The notes: generated from the sequence alone by a model not told the origin. A stretch of DNA of 5,298 nucleotides from Ruminococcus sp. (GCA_029063695.1 JAIDNR010000154.1:1-5298), one strand, 5' to 3'. Positions 1-5,298 are shown, numbered from the stretch's first letter. Made by a program: numbers and translations.

Positions 1-1
1 G

Positions 2-7
2 TATAAT
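2..7 (+). promoter_or_regulatory. Candidate -10 box for feoA (promoter cut by window edge)
   Basis: A perfect TATAAT lies at 2-7, about 44 bases before the feoA ATG. A start site near base 13-14 would give a leader of about 37 bases ending in a strong ribosome binding site. The -35 region lies outside the window, so the promoter cannot be confirmed. An AT-rich genome yields such hexamers by chance. Confidence 0.35.
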
Positions 8-50
8 TTTAATAGGTTAGTAAGTAAGAACTTTATAGGAGGAGGTGCTT

Positions 51-266
51 ATGACATTAAAAGATGCTGTAGAGGGAAAAGAATACATCGTCCGTGAAAT
101 CAACAGCGACGATGAAGAACTTAATTCTTTCCTGTTTTCTCTCGGCTGTTACAGTGGGGAAAGTATTACAGTTGTTTCGCATCTGAAAGGTGGCTGTGTT
201 GTTTCTATCAAAGATGGCAGGTACAATATAGATAAACAGTTGGCAGATGCAATTGTTGTAGATTAA
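51..266 (+). CDS. feoA: FeoA family ferrous iron transport protein A
   Basis: This encodes a 71-aa cytosolic SH3-like protein of the FeoA family. FeoA partners with the FeoB permease and is thought to modulate its GTPase-driven Fe(II) uptake. The family signature is visible in LGCYSGE (residues 31-37), followed by a beta-strand region ITVV (39-42), a turn at KGG (46-48), and a C-terminal DGRYNIDKQLADAIVV segment (55-70). That is the usual FeoA ending, in which the chain closes the small barrel. The length is typical of single-domain FeoA. The ATG at 51 is preferred over an in-frame GTG at 45, because AGGAGGAGG (37-45) gives normal spacing to the ATG and would overlap the GTG. feoB begins 95 bases downstream, separated by a terminator hairpin. 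Many clostridia carry two feoA genes before feoB, and a second copy could lie upstream of the window. Confidence 0.92.
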   Translation: MTLKDAVEGKEYIVREINSDDEELNSFLFSLGCYSGESITVVSHLKGGCVVSIKDGRYNIDKQLADAIVVD

Positions 267-293
267 CAATCGCCAGACGATTGTTAATTTTTT
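263..293 (+). terminator. Intrinsic terminator overlapping the feoA stop codon
   Basis: A perfect 10-bp stem is formed by TTAACAATCG (263-272) and CGATTGTTAA (278-287) around a CCAGA loop, followed by TTTTTT (288-293). The TAA stop of feoA (264-266) is inside the 5' arm. The stem is AT-rich with three GC pairs, so termination may be partial. It would lower feoB expression relative to feoA, or separate feoB under its own promoter. Confidence 0.78.
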
Positions 294-308
294 GAATATG
301 TGTTAGTA

Positions 309-335
309 TATAATAACTGAGTGTTATTTATTATA
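309..335 (+). promoter_or_regulatory. AT-rich dyad with -10-like boxes upstream of feoB
   Basis: TATAATAA (309-316) and TTATTATA (328-335) are perfect inverted 8-mers 11 bases apart. A second dyad with a different centre, AATAAC (312-317) and GTTATT (323-328), is nested inside. TATAAT at 309-314 and TATAAA at 332-337 could be -10 elements, but neither has a convincing -35 at the right distance. The position between the feoA terminator and the feoB ribosome binding site suits a metal-responsive operator (Fur or DtxR/IdeR type are the usual feo regulators). The sequence is not a good match to either consensus, and AT richness makes chance dyads likely. Confidence 0.28.
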
Positions 336-361
336 AAATTATATTAAAGGAGGAACTCTTT

Positions 362-2359
362 ATGAGAATAGCCTTGACAGGCAACCCGAACTCGGGTAAA
401 ACAACAATGTTCAATGCGTTGACGGGCAGTAATGAAAAAGTCGGAAACTGGGCAGGTGTTACCGTTGACAAAAAAGAACACGCAATCAAAAAATCCTATA
501 CAGACGGTAAGGAACTTATTGCCGTTGACCTTCCCGGTGCTTATTCAATGTCGCCGTTCACAAGCGAAGAAAGTATCACAAGTTCCTATGTAAAAAAAGA
601 AAAACCCGATGTTATTATAAATATCGTTGATGCTACAAATTTGAGCAGAAGTCTCTTTTTTACAACACAGCTTCTTGAACTCGGTATTCCGATTGTAGTC
701 GCACTCAATAAAAGTGATATAAACCAAAAAAAGGAAACAAAAATTGATTCAAATAAGTTATCAGAACTTCTCGGCTGTCCCGTAGTCAATACAAGTTCAA
801 TAGCCTCAAAAGGACTGGCCGAAGTTGTAAAGGCAGCTGTCGAACATTCCGGCAAAGTACAGAACGCACCTTATAAGCAGGCAAATATTGACCTGACAAA
901 CAAATCAGCAGTTGAAGCCGCTGACCGTAAACGTTTTGATTTTGTCAATAAAATTGTCAAGGGCGTTGAAAGCCGTAAAGTACTCACAAAGGACAAAAAT
1001 ATCAATGACAAAATCGATGCTGTTCTTACGAACAAATTTGCGGGAATACTTATTTTTGCAGTCATTATGTTTCTTGTATTCCAGATTTCGCAGGTATGGG
1101 TCGGACCGTTCATTGCGGATACTCTTGTAGGCTGGCTCGAAACATTTCAGGAATGGGTCGGCGGACTTCTTGAAGACGCTTCTCCGCTTCTCTCCGCACT
1201 TCTTGTTGACGGTATTATCGGCGGTGTTATTGCAGTTCTCGGCTTCCTGCCGCTTGTTATGATTATGTACTTCCTTATCGCTATCCTTGAGGACTGCGGT
1301 TATATGTCACGAGTTGCAGTCGTTCTTGACCCGATTTTCAAGAAAGTCGGTCTTTCGGGTAAATCGGTTATCCCGTTTGTTATCACTATCGGCTGTGCAG
1401 TTCCTGGAATTATGGCAAGCCGTACAATCAGAAATGAACGTGAAAGACGTGCCACAGCAATGCTTGCACCGTTTATGCCATGCGGAGCAAAAATCCCTGT
1501 AATTGCACTTTTTGCAGGTGCATTCTTTGATGATGCAGGCTGGGTAAGTTTCCTGATGTACTTCTCTGGTATCGCACTCATATTCCTCGGTGCACTTCTT
1601 GTAAACACAATCACAGGATTTAAAGCAAGAAAGTCATTCTTTATCATCGAACTTCCTGAATATAAAGTTCCGTCACTCTGGGGTGCATTCAAGTCAATGT
1701 GCGACCGTGGCTGGGCTTACATAGTAAAGGCATCAACAATCATTCTCCTCTGCAATACAATAGTTCAGCTTATGCAGACGTTCGACTGGAGTTTCCACGT
1801 TGCAGAAGAAGCAGACCACTCAATACTTGCCTCAATCGCAAGTCCGTTCGCTTATCTCCTTGTACCGATTGTCGGTGTACTCAGCTGGCAGTTGGCAGCA
1901 GCAGCAGTAACAGGCTTTATCGCTAAGGAAAACGTTGTCGGAACTCTTGCCGTATGCTTTGTCGGACTTGAAAATCTTATTGATACGGAAGAACTCACAC
2001 TTATGGAGGGTGCAGGCGAGGGCGTTGCTTCAGTTATGGCAATCACAAAAGTTGCGGCACTTGCTTACCTTATGTTCAATCTTTACACACCGCCCTGCTT
2101 TGCGGCAATCGGTGCTATGACCTCCGAAATGAAAAGTACAAAATGGGTTTTCGGCGGAATTGGCTTACAGCTCTGCACAGGCTATACTGTATCATATCTT
2201 GTATACACACTTGGCACACTCTTTACATCTCCTTCATCACTTAATGTAGGTGCTGCTGTTGCAGGTCTTGTTGCTATACTTGTTATGATTACTATAATTG
2301 TTGTAATCGCAAAACGTTCAAACAGCAACATCAAGGCAGATTATGCCCTTGCAAAGTAA
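362..2359 (+). CDS. feoB: Ferrous iron transporter FeoB (GTPase permease)
   Basis: This is a polytopic inner-membrane Fe(II) importer with an N-terminal G domain. Nucleotide motifs are G1 GNPNSGKT (residues 7-14), switch I GNWAGVTV (28-35), G3 DLPG (56-59), G4 NKSD (116-119) and a G5-like TSSIASKGL (144-152). A helical linker follows, and the membrane domain starts near residue 226. The two conserved FeoB 'gate' cores are present: LEDCGYMSR (309-317), GCAVPGIMASR (344-354) and PCGAKIP (373-379) in the first half, and FIAKENVVGT (519-528) plus the conserved Cys of TPPCF (C579) in the second. Length (665 aa) and motif set indicate an intact Firmicutes-type FeoB with separate FeoA. The start is fixed by AAAGGAGG (346-353), 8 bases before the ATG at 362. 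A small Cys-rich membrane protein gene follows after 3 bases and is surely co-transcribed. Substrate is assigned from family knowledge; some FeoB paralogues serve other conditions or metals. Confidence 0.97.
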   Translation: MRIALTGNPNSGKTTMFNALTGSNEKVGNWAGVTVDKKEHAIKKSYTDGKELIAVDLPGAYSMSPFTSEESITSSYVKKEKPDVIINIVDATNLSRSLFFTTQLLELGIPIVVALNKSDINQKKETKIDSNKLSELLGCPVVNTSSIASKGLAEVVKAAVEHSGKVQNAPYKQANIDLTNKSAVEAADRKRFDFVNKIVKGVESRKVLTKDKNINDKIDAVLTNKFAGILIFAVIMFLVFQISQVWVGPFIADTLVGWLETFQEWVGGLLEDASPLLSALLVDGIIGGVIAVLGFLPLVMIMYFLIAILEDCGYMSRVAVVLDPIFKKVGLSGKSVIPFVITIGCAVPGIMASRTIRNERERRATAMLAPFMPCGAKIPVIALFAGAFFDDAGWVSFLMYFSGIALIFLGALLVNTITGFKARKSFFIIELPEYKVPSLWGAFKSMCDRGWAYIVKASTIILLCNTIVQLMQTFDWSFHVAEEADHSILASIASPFAYLLVPIVGVLSWQLAAAAVTGFIAKENVVGTLAVCFVGLENLIDTEELTLMEGAGEGVASVMAITKVAALAYLMFNLYTPPCFAAIGAMTSEMKSTKWVFGGIGLQLCTGYTVSYLVYTLGTLFTSPSSLNVGAAVAGLVAILVMITIIVVIAKRSNSNIKADYALAK

Positions 2360-2362
2360 GCT

Positions 2363-2527
2363 ATGATTAAGAATATTATAGTTATTGCTGTTATCACTGT
2401 AATAATAACAGCTATTGTGATTTATCTTGTCCGTGCAAAGAAGCGTGGTGAACACTGCATAGGCTGTCCGTATGCAAAACAATGTGGTGGCAACTGCCAT
2501 AGTGAAGATAAGAGACAAAATAATTAA
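2363..2527 (+). CDS. FeoB-associated Cys-rich membrane mini-protein (54 aa)
   Basis: This 54-residue protein begins 3 bases after the feoB stop, so it is co-transcribed and probably translationally coupled. Its own ribosome binding site is poor (AAGTAAG near 2354-2360). Residues 4-23 form a single hydrophobic membrane helix, followed by a basic stretch RAKKRG (24-29). A short cytosolic or external tail carries four cysteines in the pattern C32-x2-C35-x5-C41-x3-C45, within HCIGCPYAKQCGGNC (31-45). Position and architecture match the 'FeoB-associated Cys-rich membrane protein' family of Firmicutes, which always sits directly behind feoB. Its job is not established; metal handling or a role in FeoB assembly is the usual suggestion, comparable to FeoC occupying the same slot in enterobacteria. 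The four-Cys spacing would suit metal or Fe-S binding, but this is inference. Confidence 0.86.
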   Translation: MIKNIIVIAVITVIITAIVIYLVRAKKRGEHCIGCPYAKQCGGNCHSEDKRQNN

Positions 2528-2540
2528 AAATATCAGAAAG

Positions 2541-2580
2541 CAGGAAACAGGGATTTTTATATTCCTGCTTCCTGTTTTTT
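2541..2580 (+). terminator. Intrinsic terminator after the feo operon
   Basis: A long stem pairs 2541-2553 with 2562-2574 (CAGGAAACAGGGA against TTCCTGCTTCCTG). It has one A-C mismatch and one G-T pair, a TTTTTATA loop, and TTTTTT (2575-2580) directly after. A competing 9-bp stem uses AAGCAGGAA (2538-2546) with TTCCTGCTT (2562-2570), because both arms contain near-direct repeats. The T-tract ends 3 bases before the Shine-Dalgarno of the next gene. Confidence 0.87.
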
Positions 2581-2597
2581 CTTAAAGGAGTAAAAAT

Positions 2598-2954
2598 ATG
2601 GAAAATGTAATTATCATAAGCATAGTAATCATTACCATAGCTGTCGGAATATACAGTACTGCAAAACATTTCAAGGGTGAGGGCGGCTGCTGTGGCGGCG
2701 GAAGCTATAAGACGAAAAAGAAAAAATTGTCCAACGTACTTTATACCAGAACTTTCAAGGTGAACGGTATGCACTGCGAACACTGTAAAAACAGAGTTGA
2801 GGAAATTGTTAATGATATATAAGGTGCTGCCGGACGTGTTGACCTGAAAAAGGGAGAACTGATAGTCTCCTATGCTGAAGATGTCGATGATGAAATCATA
2901 AAAAAACGCATAGAAAGAGTAGGCTACACTGTATCAGCAATCACAAAAGACTGA
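2598..2954 (+). pseudogene. Membrane-anchored HMA-domain metal-binding protein, split by in-frame TAA
   Basis: The reading frame from ATG 2598 (AAAGGAG at 2584-2590) to TGA 2952-2954 would give a 118-codon protein interrupted at codon 75 by TAA (2820-2822). Codons 4-20 form an N-terminal membrane helix. GEGGCCGGG (27-35) follows, then a lysine-rich linker (38-43) and the start of a heavy-metal-associated domain with GMHCEHC (57-63; Cys60 and Cys63 as the metal-binding pair). After the stop the frame stays open and continues the same fold, with GAAGRVDLKKGELIVSY (76-92) and VGYTV (108-112), the expected end of an HMA beta-alpha-beta unit. Family members in clostridia next to feoB are about this length, so the intact ancestor is clear. 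A single change such as AAA to TAA explains the stop. The 74-aa product would lack about half of the HMA domain. The downstream part has no in-frame ATG, GTG or TTG before its end, so restart is unlikely. A sequencing error or readthrough remain possible. Confidence 0.82.
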
Positions 2955-2971
2955 TTATGTCAAAAAAACTA

Positions 2972-3000
2972 TTTACATTACTGAAAAAACATGATATAAT
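2972..3000 (+). promoter_or_regulatory. Strong sigma-A promoter for the GS-like/ANTAR operon
   Basis: TTTACA (2972-2977) and TATAAT (2995-3000) are separated by exactly 17 bases. A TG at 2992-2993 makes it an extended -10 (TGATATAAT). This is one base away from consensus over twelve. A start near 3007 leaves a leader of about 27 bases containing CGGAGG (3021-3026). The leader is too short for a riboswitch or an attenuator hairpin before the gene. Confidence 0.85.
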
Positions 3001-3033
3001 AAAATCAGATTATTAATTCACGGAGGTTTTTCC

Positions 3034-4326
3034 ATGAGTACTTCTCCTAAAGAAATTCTGAAATTTGTCGATGAAAACGATGTCAAATTTATAAGACTTA
3101 CTTTCTGCGATATTTTCGGAAATCTCAAAAATATAGCCATAATGCCGAATGAACTTGAACACGCTTTCGCTTACGGCATACCGTTTGATGCGTCAGAGTT
3201 CAATAAAAGTAATTCCGATTTATTTTTAATTCCGGATATATCAACTCTTTCTGTTCTCCCATGGAGACCGAAATCAGGCAGAGTTGTGCGTTTTTTCTGC
3301 ACTCTTAAAAATCCTGATGGCAGTGATTTTGCAGGTGATATCCGCACAAATCTGATTAATTATATAAATGAACTTCGTCTTAATGGATATTCATGTGAAA
3401 TGGGTACACGATGCGAATTTTATCTATTTGAACTTGACGAAAAAGGTAATCCGACTAATATTCCACATGATAACGGCGGTTATCTTGATGTTGCACCTAT
3501 TGATAAATGCGAGAATGCAAGACGTGAAATCTGTCTTTCTCTTGAAGAAATGGGGCTTAAACCCAAAAGTTCATGCCATAAGCACGGTTCAGGACAGAAT
3601 GAAATTGATTTTCATGAAAATGAGCCTGTAACTGCCGCTGATGACATGGTGCATTACAAGACTGTTGTAAAGTCAATCGCCGCACAATGCGGACTTTTTG
3701 CGTCATTTATGCCTAAACCATTACCGAATGAACATGGAAGTGCATTAATTTTTTCAATAAGCATAAAAAAGAACGGAGAACATATTTTCGGAGATGTTCC
3801 GGAAAACATATCTCATGAGGGCAAGTGCTTCATTTCGGGAATACTCCGAAGAATACAGGAAATCACGGCTTTTCTGAATCCTACTACAAATTCATATAAG
3901 CGTTTCGGTGCAGGTTACGCTCCTCAATATGTAAACTGGTCATCAGAAAACTGCTCAGCACTGATAAAAATACCACATATTGCAGGTACTCCGCCACGAA
4001 TTGAAATCCGTTCAGCAGATGCATCATGCAATCCATATATAGCTTTCAGACTGATTCTCGCCGCAGGAATTGAGGGTATAAAATCAGGAGATTATTATCT
4101 TTATGAAAAAAACAGAGCAGGCGGTATTTCTTATGAAAAACTTCCCGAAAGTTTTGAAGATGCTATAGTTATTGCAAAGAACAGCGATTTTATAAAAAAT
4201 AATCTTCCTGAACACGTTATTGAAACTCTTATAAATTATTATCAGATACAAGTTCATGAATTTAACAAACAAACTTCCGAAAATCAAGATTCATTTGAAC
4301 ATAAATATTATTTTAAAACATTATGA
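3034..4326 (+). CDS. Glutamine synthetase family protein (GSI-like), probably catalytically impaired
   Basis: The 430-aa protein aligns end to end with type I-alpha glutamine synthetase (about 444 aa in B. subtilis). It shares the N-terminal beta-grasp (IRLTFCDIFGNLKN, 20-33), FMPKP (225-229), NPTTNSYKR (282-290), PRIEIRS (321-327) and NPY (333-335). True GS makes glutamine from glutamate, ammonia and ATP using six metal ligands. In E. coli numbering, retained residues are Asp50 (D52 here), Glu131 (E128), Glu220 (E190), Arg321 (R290), Glu357 (E324) and Arg359 (R326). Changed are Ser53 to E55, Glu129 to R126, Glu212 to K183, Asn264 to H234, His269 to I239, Arg339 to C307 and Arg344 to K312. 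The flap Glu327 is deleted (GYEAP becomes GYAP at 294-297). Four residues are missing from the loop after D52. ATP-dependent glutamine synthesis therefore looks unlikely. A sensing role or altered substrate is inferred. The ribosome binding site is GGAGGT (3022-3027). The stop overlaps the next start (ATGA). Confidence 0.93.
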   Translation: MSTSPKEILKFVDENDVKFIRLTFCDIFGNLKNIAIMPNELEHAFAYGIPFDASEFNKSNSDLFLIPDISTLSVLPWRPKSGRVVRFFCTLKNPDGSDFAGDIRTNLINYINELRLNGYSCEMGTRCEFYLFELDEKGNPTNIPHDNGGYLDVAPIDKCENARREICLSLEEMGLKPKSSCHKHGSGQNEIDFHENEPVTAADDMVHYKTVVKSIAAQCGLFASFMPKPLPNEHGSALIFSISIKKNGEHIFGDVPENISHEGKCFISGILRRIQEITAFLNPTTNSYKRFGAGYAPQYVNWSSENCSALIKIPHIAGTPPRIEIRSADASCNPYIAFRLILAAGIEGIKSGDYYLYEKNRAGGISYEKLPESFEDAIVIAKNSDFIKNNLPEHVIETLINYYQIQVHEFNKQTSENQDSFEHKYYFKTL

Positions 4327-4874
4327 ATAAAGCTATTATTGTATCCCTTCAATGTGAAACAGCGGATTTAATTGAAACTACAGCGAAAAATGCAGGCTTT
4401 TTGACTACAGTCGTTTCAGGTGGAAATGAAACACGCAGACTTATAAGAAATAACTATAATCCCGATTTGATTATAATAAATACTCCTCTTTCCAATGAGT
4501 TCGGGCAGGAACTTGCAGAAGATTGTGCTGTTGAAATATCAGTCCCGATTATTCTGATATGTTCGGGCGATATTGCAGATGAACTTACGGACAGACTTGC
4601 GGATTTCGGCATAACTGTACTTTCAAAGCCGATAAGCCGTGAAATGCTTACCGAAAATATCAGTTATGGCAATTTTGCCGAAATTAAGGAATCAAGCGAA
4701 GTACTGAACAGAATTGATGATATACGACTGATTAACCGTGCAAAATCAGTCCTTATGAAATATCTTAAATTCACTGAACCACAGGCACACAGGTATATTG
4801 AAAAACAAGCCATGAATAATCGCTGTACAAGACGTGAATCAGCCGAAAAAATTATAAATACATACGAAAAATAG
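4323..4874 (+). CDS. ANTAR-domain RNA-binding regulator with pseudo-receiver domain
   Basis: This 183-aa protein has an N-terminal CheY-like fold (about residues 3-118) and a C-terminal ANTAR domain (about 128-183). ANTAR proteins bind paired hairpins in nascent RNA and prevent termination. The ANTAR signature is clear: INRAKSVLMKYLKFTEPQAH (137-156), then KQAMNNR (161-167) and ESAEKII (172-178). The receiver lacks its active site. The acidic pair after strand 1 is replaced by S8-L9, and the phospho-acceptor position after PDLIII is N53. Only the conserved lysine in LSKP (K102) remains. Phosphorylation is therefore improbable, and regulation by protein or ligand contact is inferred. The start codon overlaps the stop of the GS-like gene (ATGA, 4323-4326), so the two are translationally coupled. 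Clostridia carry ANTAR regulators next to glnA (NitR of C. saccharobutylicum is the described case), which supports a nitrogen role. Confidence 0.93.
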   Translation: MNKAIIVSLQCETADLIETTAKNAGFLTTVVSGGNETRRLIRNNYNPDLIIINTPLSNEFGQELAEDCAVEISVPIILICSGDIADELTDRLADFGITVLSKPISREMLTENISYGNFAEIKESSEVLNRIDDIRLINRAKSVLMKYLKFTEPQAHRYIEKQAMNNRCTRRESAEKIINTYEK

Positions 4875-4883
4875 GGTGAAAAT

Positions 4884-5298
4884 ATGAAATTCAAAAACAG
4901 ATTATCATTTCTAATTCCTGTAACCATCAGTATTTTTTTGCTTTCGGGCTGTGCAGATGACTTTTCATCTGAAGATACAAATGATGCAGAAAATATTATC
5001 GAAACAACAGAAACTGCAAATCAACAGGAAAATAAGATTATCGAATATATCACAGTTGAACCTCCTGAAAACGGCTGGACAACTGAAGAAATCATGAATG
5101 TAACATATTTCTGTGATTATAAATTAAGCTACCCTTTATCTGTTGAGTATCTCGGCAATGATTTTAAATTATCTCATTACAGCAAATCACAAGCAAAGAA
5201 ACGTCTTGTTCCGGCAACACTCAGTTACAAAGATAAGCAGTTTGCTAATGCAACTGTAGTTAAACCCGACAAAGAAACGATGATATATAATATTGTAC
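4884..5298 (+). CDS. Putative lipoprotein of unknown function (3' end outside window)
   Basis: The frame is open from ATG 4884 to the window end (138 complete codons, no stop). Residues 1-22 form a lipoprotein signal peptide with a basic start (KFKNR), a hydrophobic core and the lipobox LLSGC (19-23). Cys23 would be lipidated and the mature protein anchored outside the membrane. An acidic, Thr/Asn/Glu-rich linker (about 24-50) follows. A folded part then begins near GWTTEEIMNVTYFCDYKLSY (64-83), continuing with PLSVEYLG (84-91). The pattern 'TTEE-MNVTY-C-KLSYPLSVE-LG' recalls hypothetical lipoproteins common in Ruminococcus-type genomes, but I cannot name a function. The ribosome binding site AGGGTGA (4873-4879) overlaps the TAG of the ANTAR gene. 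The 9-base gap and lack of a terminator place it in the same operon, though it need not share the nitrogen role. Confidence 0.85.
   Translation, partial: MKFKNRLSFLIPVTISIFLLSGCADDFSSEDTNDAENIIETTETANQQENKIIEYITVEPPENGWTTEEIMNVTYFCDYKLSYPLSVEYLGNDFKLSHYSKSQAKKRLVPATLSYKDKQFANATVVKPDKETMIYNIV

Noticed and set aside
10..26. AATAGGTTAG resembling half of a DtxR/IdeR box near the feoA start site
   Set aside because: Only the left half matches; the following bases (TAAGTAAG) do not form the inverted half site.
45..47. Alternative GTG start for feoA
   Set aside because: It overlaps the Shine-Dalgarno sequence itself; ATG at 51 has correct spacing and matches usual FeoA N-termini.
263..293. Either terminator hairpin as an ANTAR binding target
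   Set aside because: The targets need two adjacent hairpins with six-base loops. Here there is one hairpin with a five-base loop, and the 2541-2580 hairpin has a loop of about eight bases.
1300..1692. 130-codon minus-strand open frame inside feoB
   Set aside because: It is the complement of a confidently coding membrane region, has no recognisable domain, and shows no independent ribosome binding site or spacing logic; it is a frame shadow.
2820..2822. Stop-codon reassignment or selenocysteine/pyrrolysine insertion in the HMA gene
   Set aside because: The codon is TAA, not TGA or TAG, and TAA is used as the ordinary stop of feoA, feoB and the Cys-rich gene in this same window.
2958..2977. 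TGT...ACA pattern resembling a GlnR/TnrA box in front of the GS-like gene
   Set aside because: The GlnR/TnrA consensus is TGTNAN7TNACA over 17 bases. Here the half sites span 20 bases, so they fall on the wrong helix face, and ACA is simply the end of the -35 element.
3368..3631. 87-codon + frame inside the GS-like gene
   Set aside because: It lies wholly within the GS-like coding sequence in another frame, and the GS frame is continuous and conserved through it.

Overview
The window comes from a low-to-moderate GC, Gram-positive anaerobe. It most resembles a gut clostridium of the Ruminococcus/Oscillospiraceae type. The basis is strong AGGAGG-type ribosome binding sites, a split feoA + feoB layout followed by a clostridial FeoB-associated Cys-rich mini-protein, a GS/ANTAR gene pair of the kind known from clostridia, and a Lys-rich lipoprotein. 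This is inference from gene content and style, not a phylogenetic result. All genes are on the + strand, and no RNA gene, mobile element or CRISPR array was seen.

Region 1 (1-2954) is a ferrous iron / metal block. It holds a 71-aa FeoA, an intrinsic terminator built over the feoA stop codon, a complete 665-aa FeoB, and a 54-aa single-pass Cys-rich protein 3 nt behind feoB. A second strong terminator follows, then a single-pass membrane protein with a GGCCGGG motif and a heavy-metal-associated (HMA) domain. That last gene is broken in the middle of its HMA domain by an in-frame TAA at 2820-2822. The frame stays open and HMA-like for 43 more codons, so this looks like one nonsense substitution, a sequencing error, or (less likely) readthrough.

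Region 2 (2955-5298) is a nitrogen-type operon. A near-consensus extended -10 promoter drives a 430-aa glutamine synthetase family protein whose stop codon overlaps (ATGA) the start of an ANTAR-domain RNA-binding regulator. A lipoprotein gene follows after 9 nt and runs off the window. In by-eye alignment to remembered E. coli and B. subtilis GlnA sequences, the GS-like protein keeps the fold-level motifs. It has lost three of six metal ligands, the catalytic flap glutamate and several substrate-site residues. The ANTAR protein lacks the phospho-acceptor Asp and the acidic pair of its receiver domain.

The most interesting hypothesis is that the last two form a pseudoenzyme/pseudo-receiver pair. 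A GS-shaped, probably non-catalytic protein would sense a nitrogen metabolite and control an ANTAR antiterminator by direct contact rather than by phosphorylation. The sequence shows the residue losses and the gene coupling; the mechanism is inferred.
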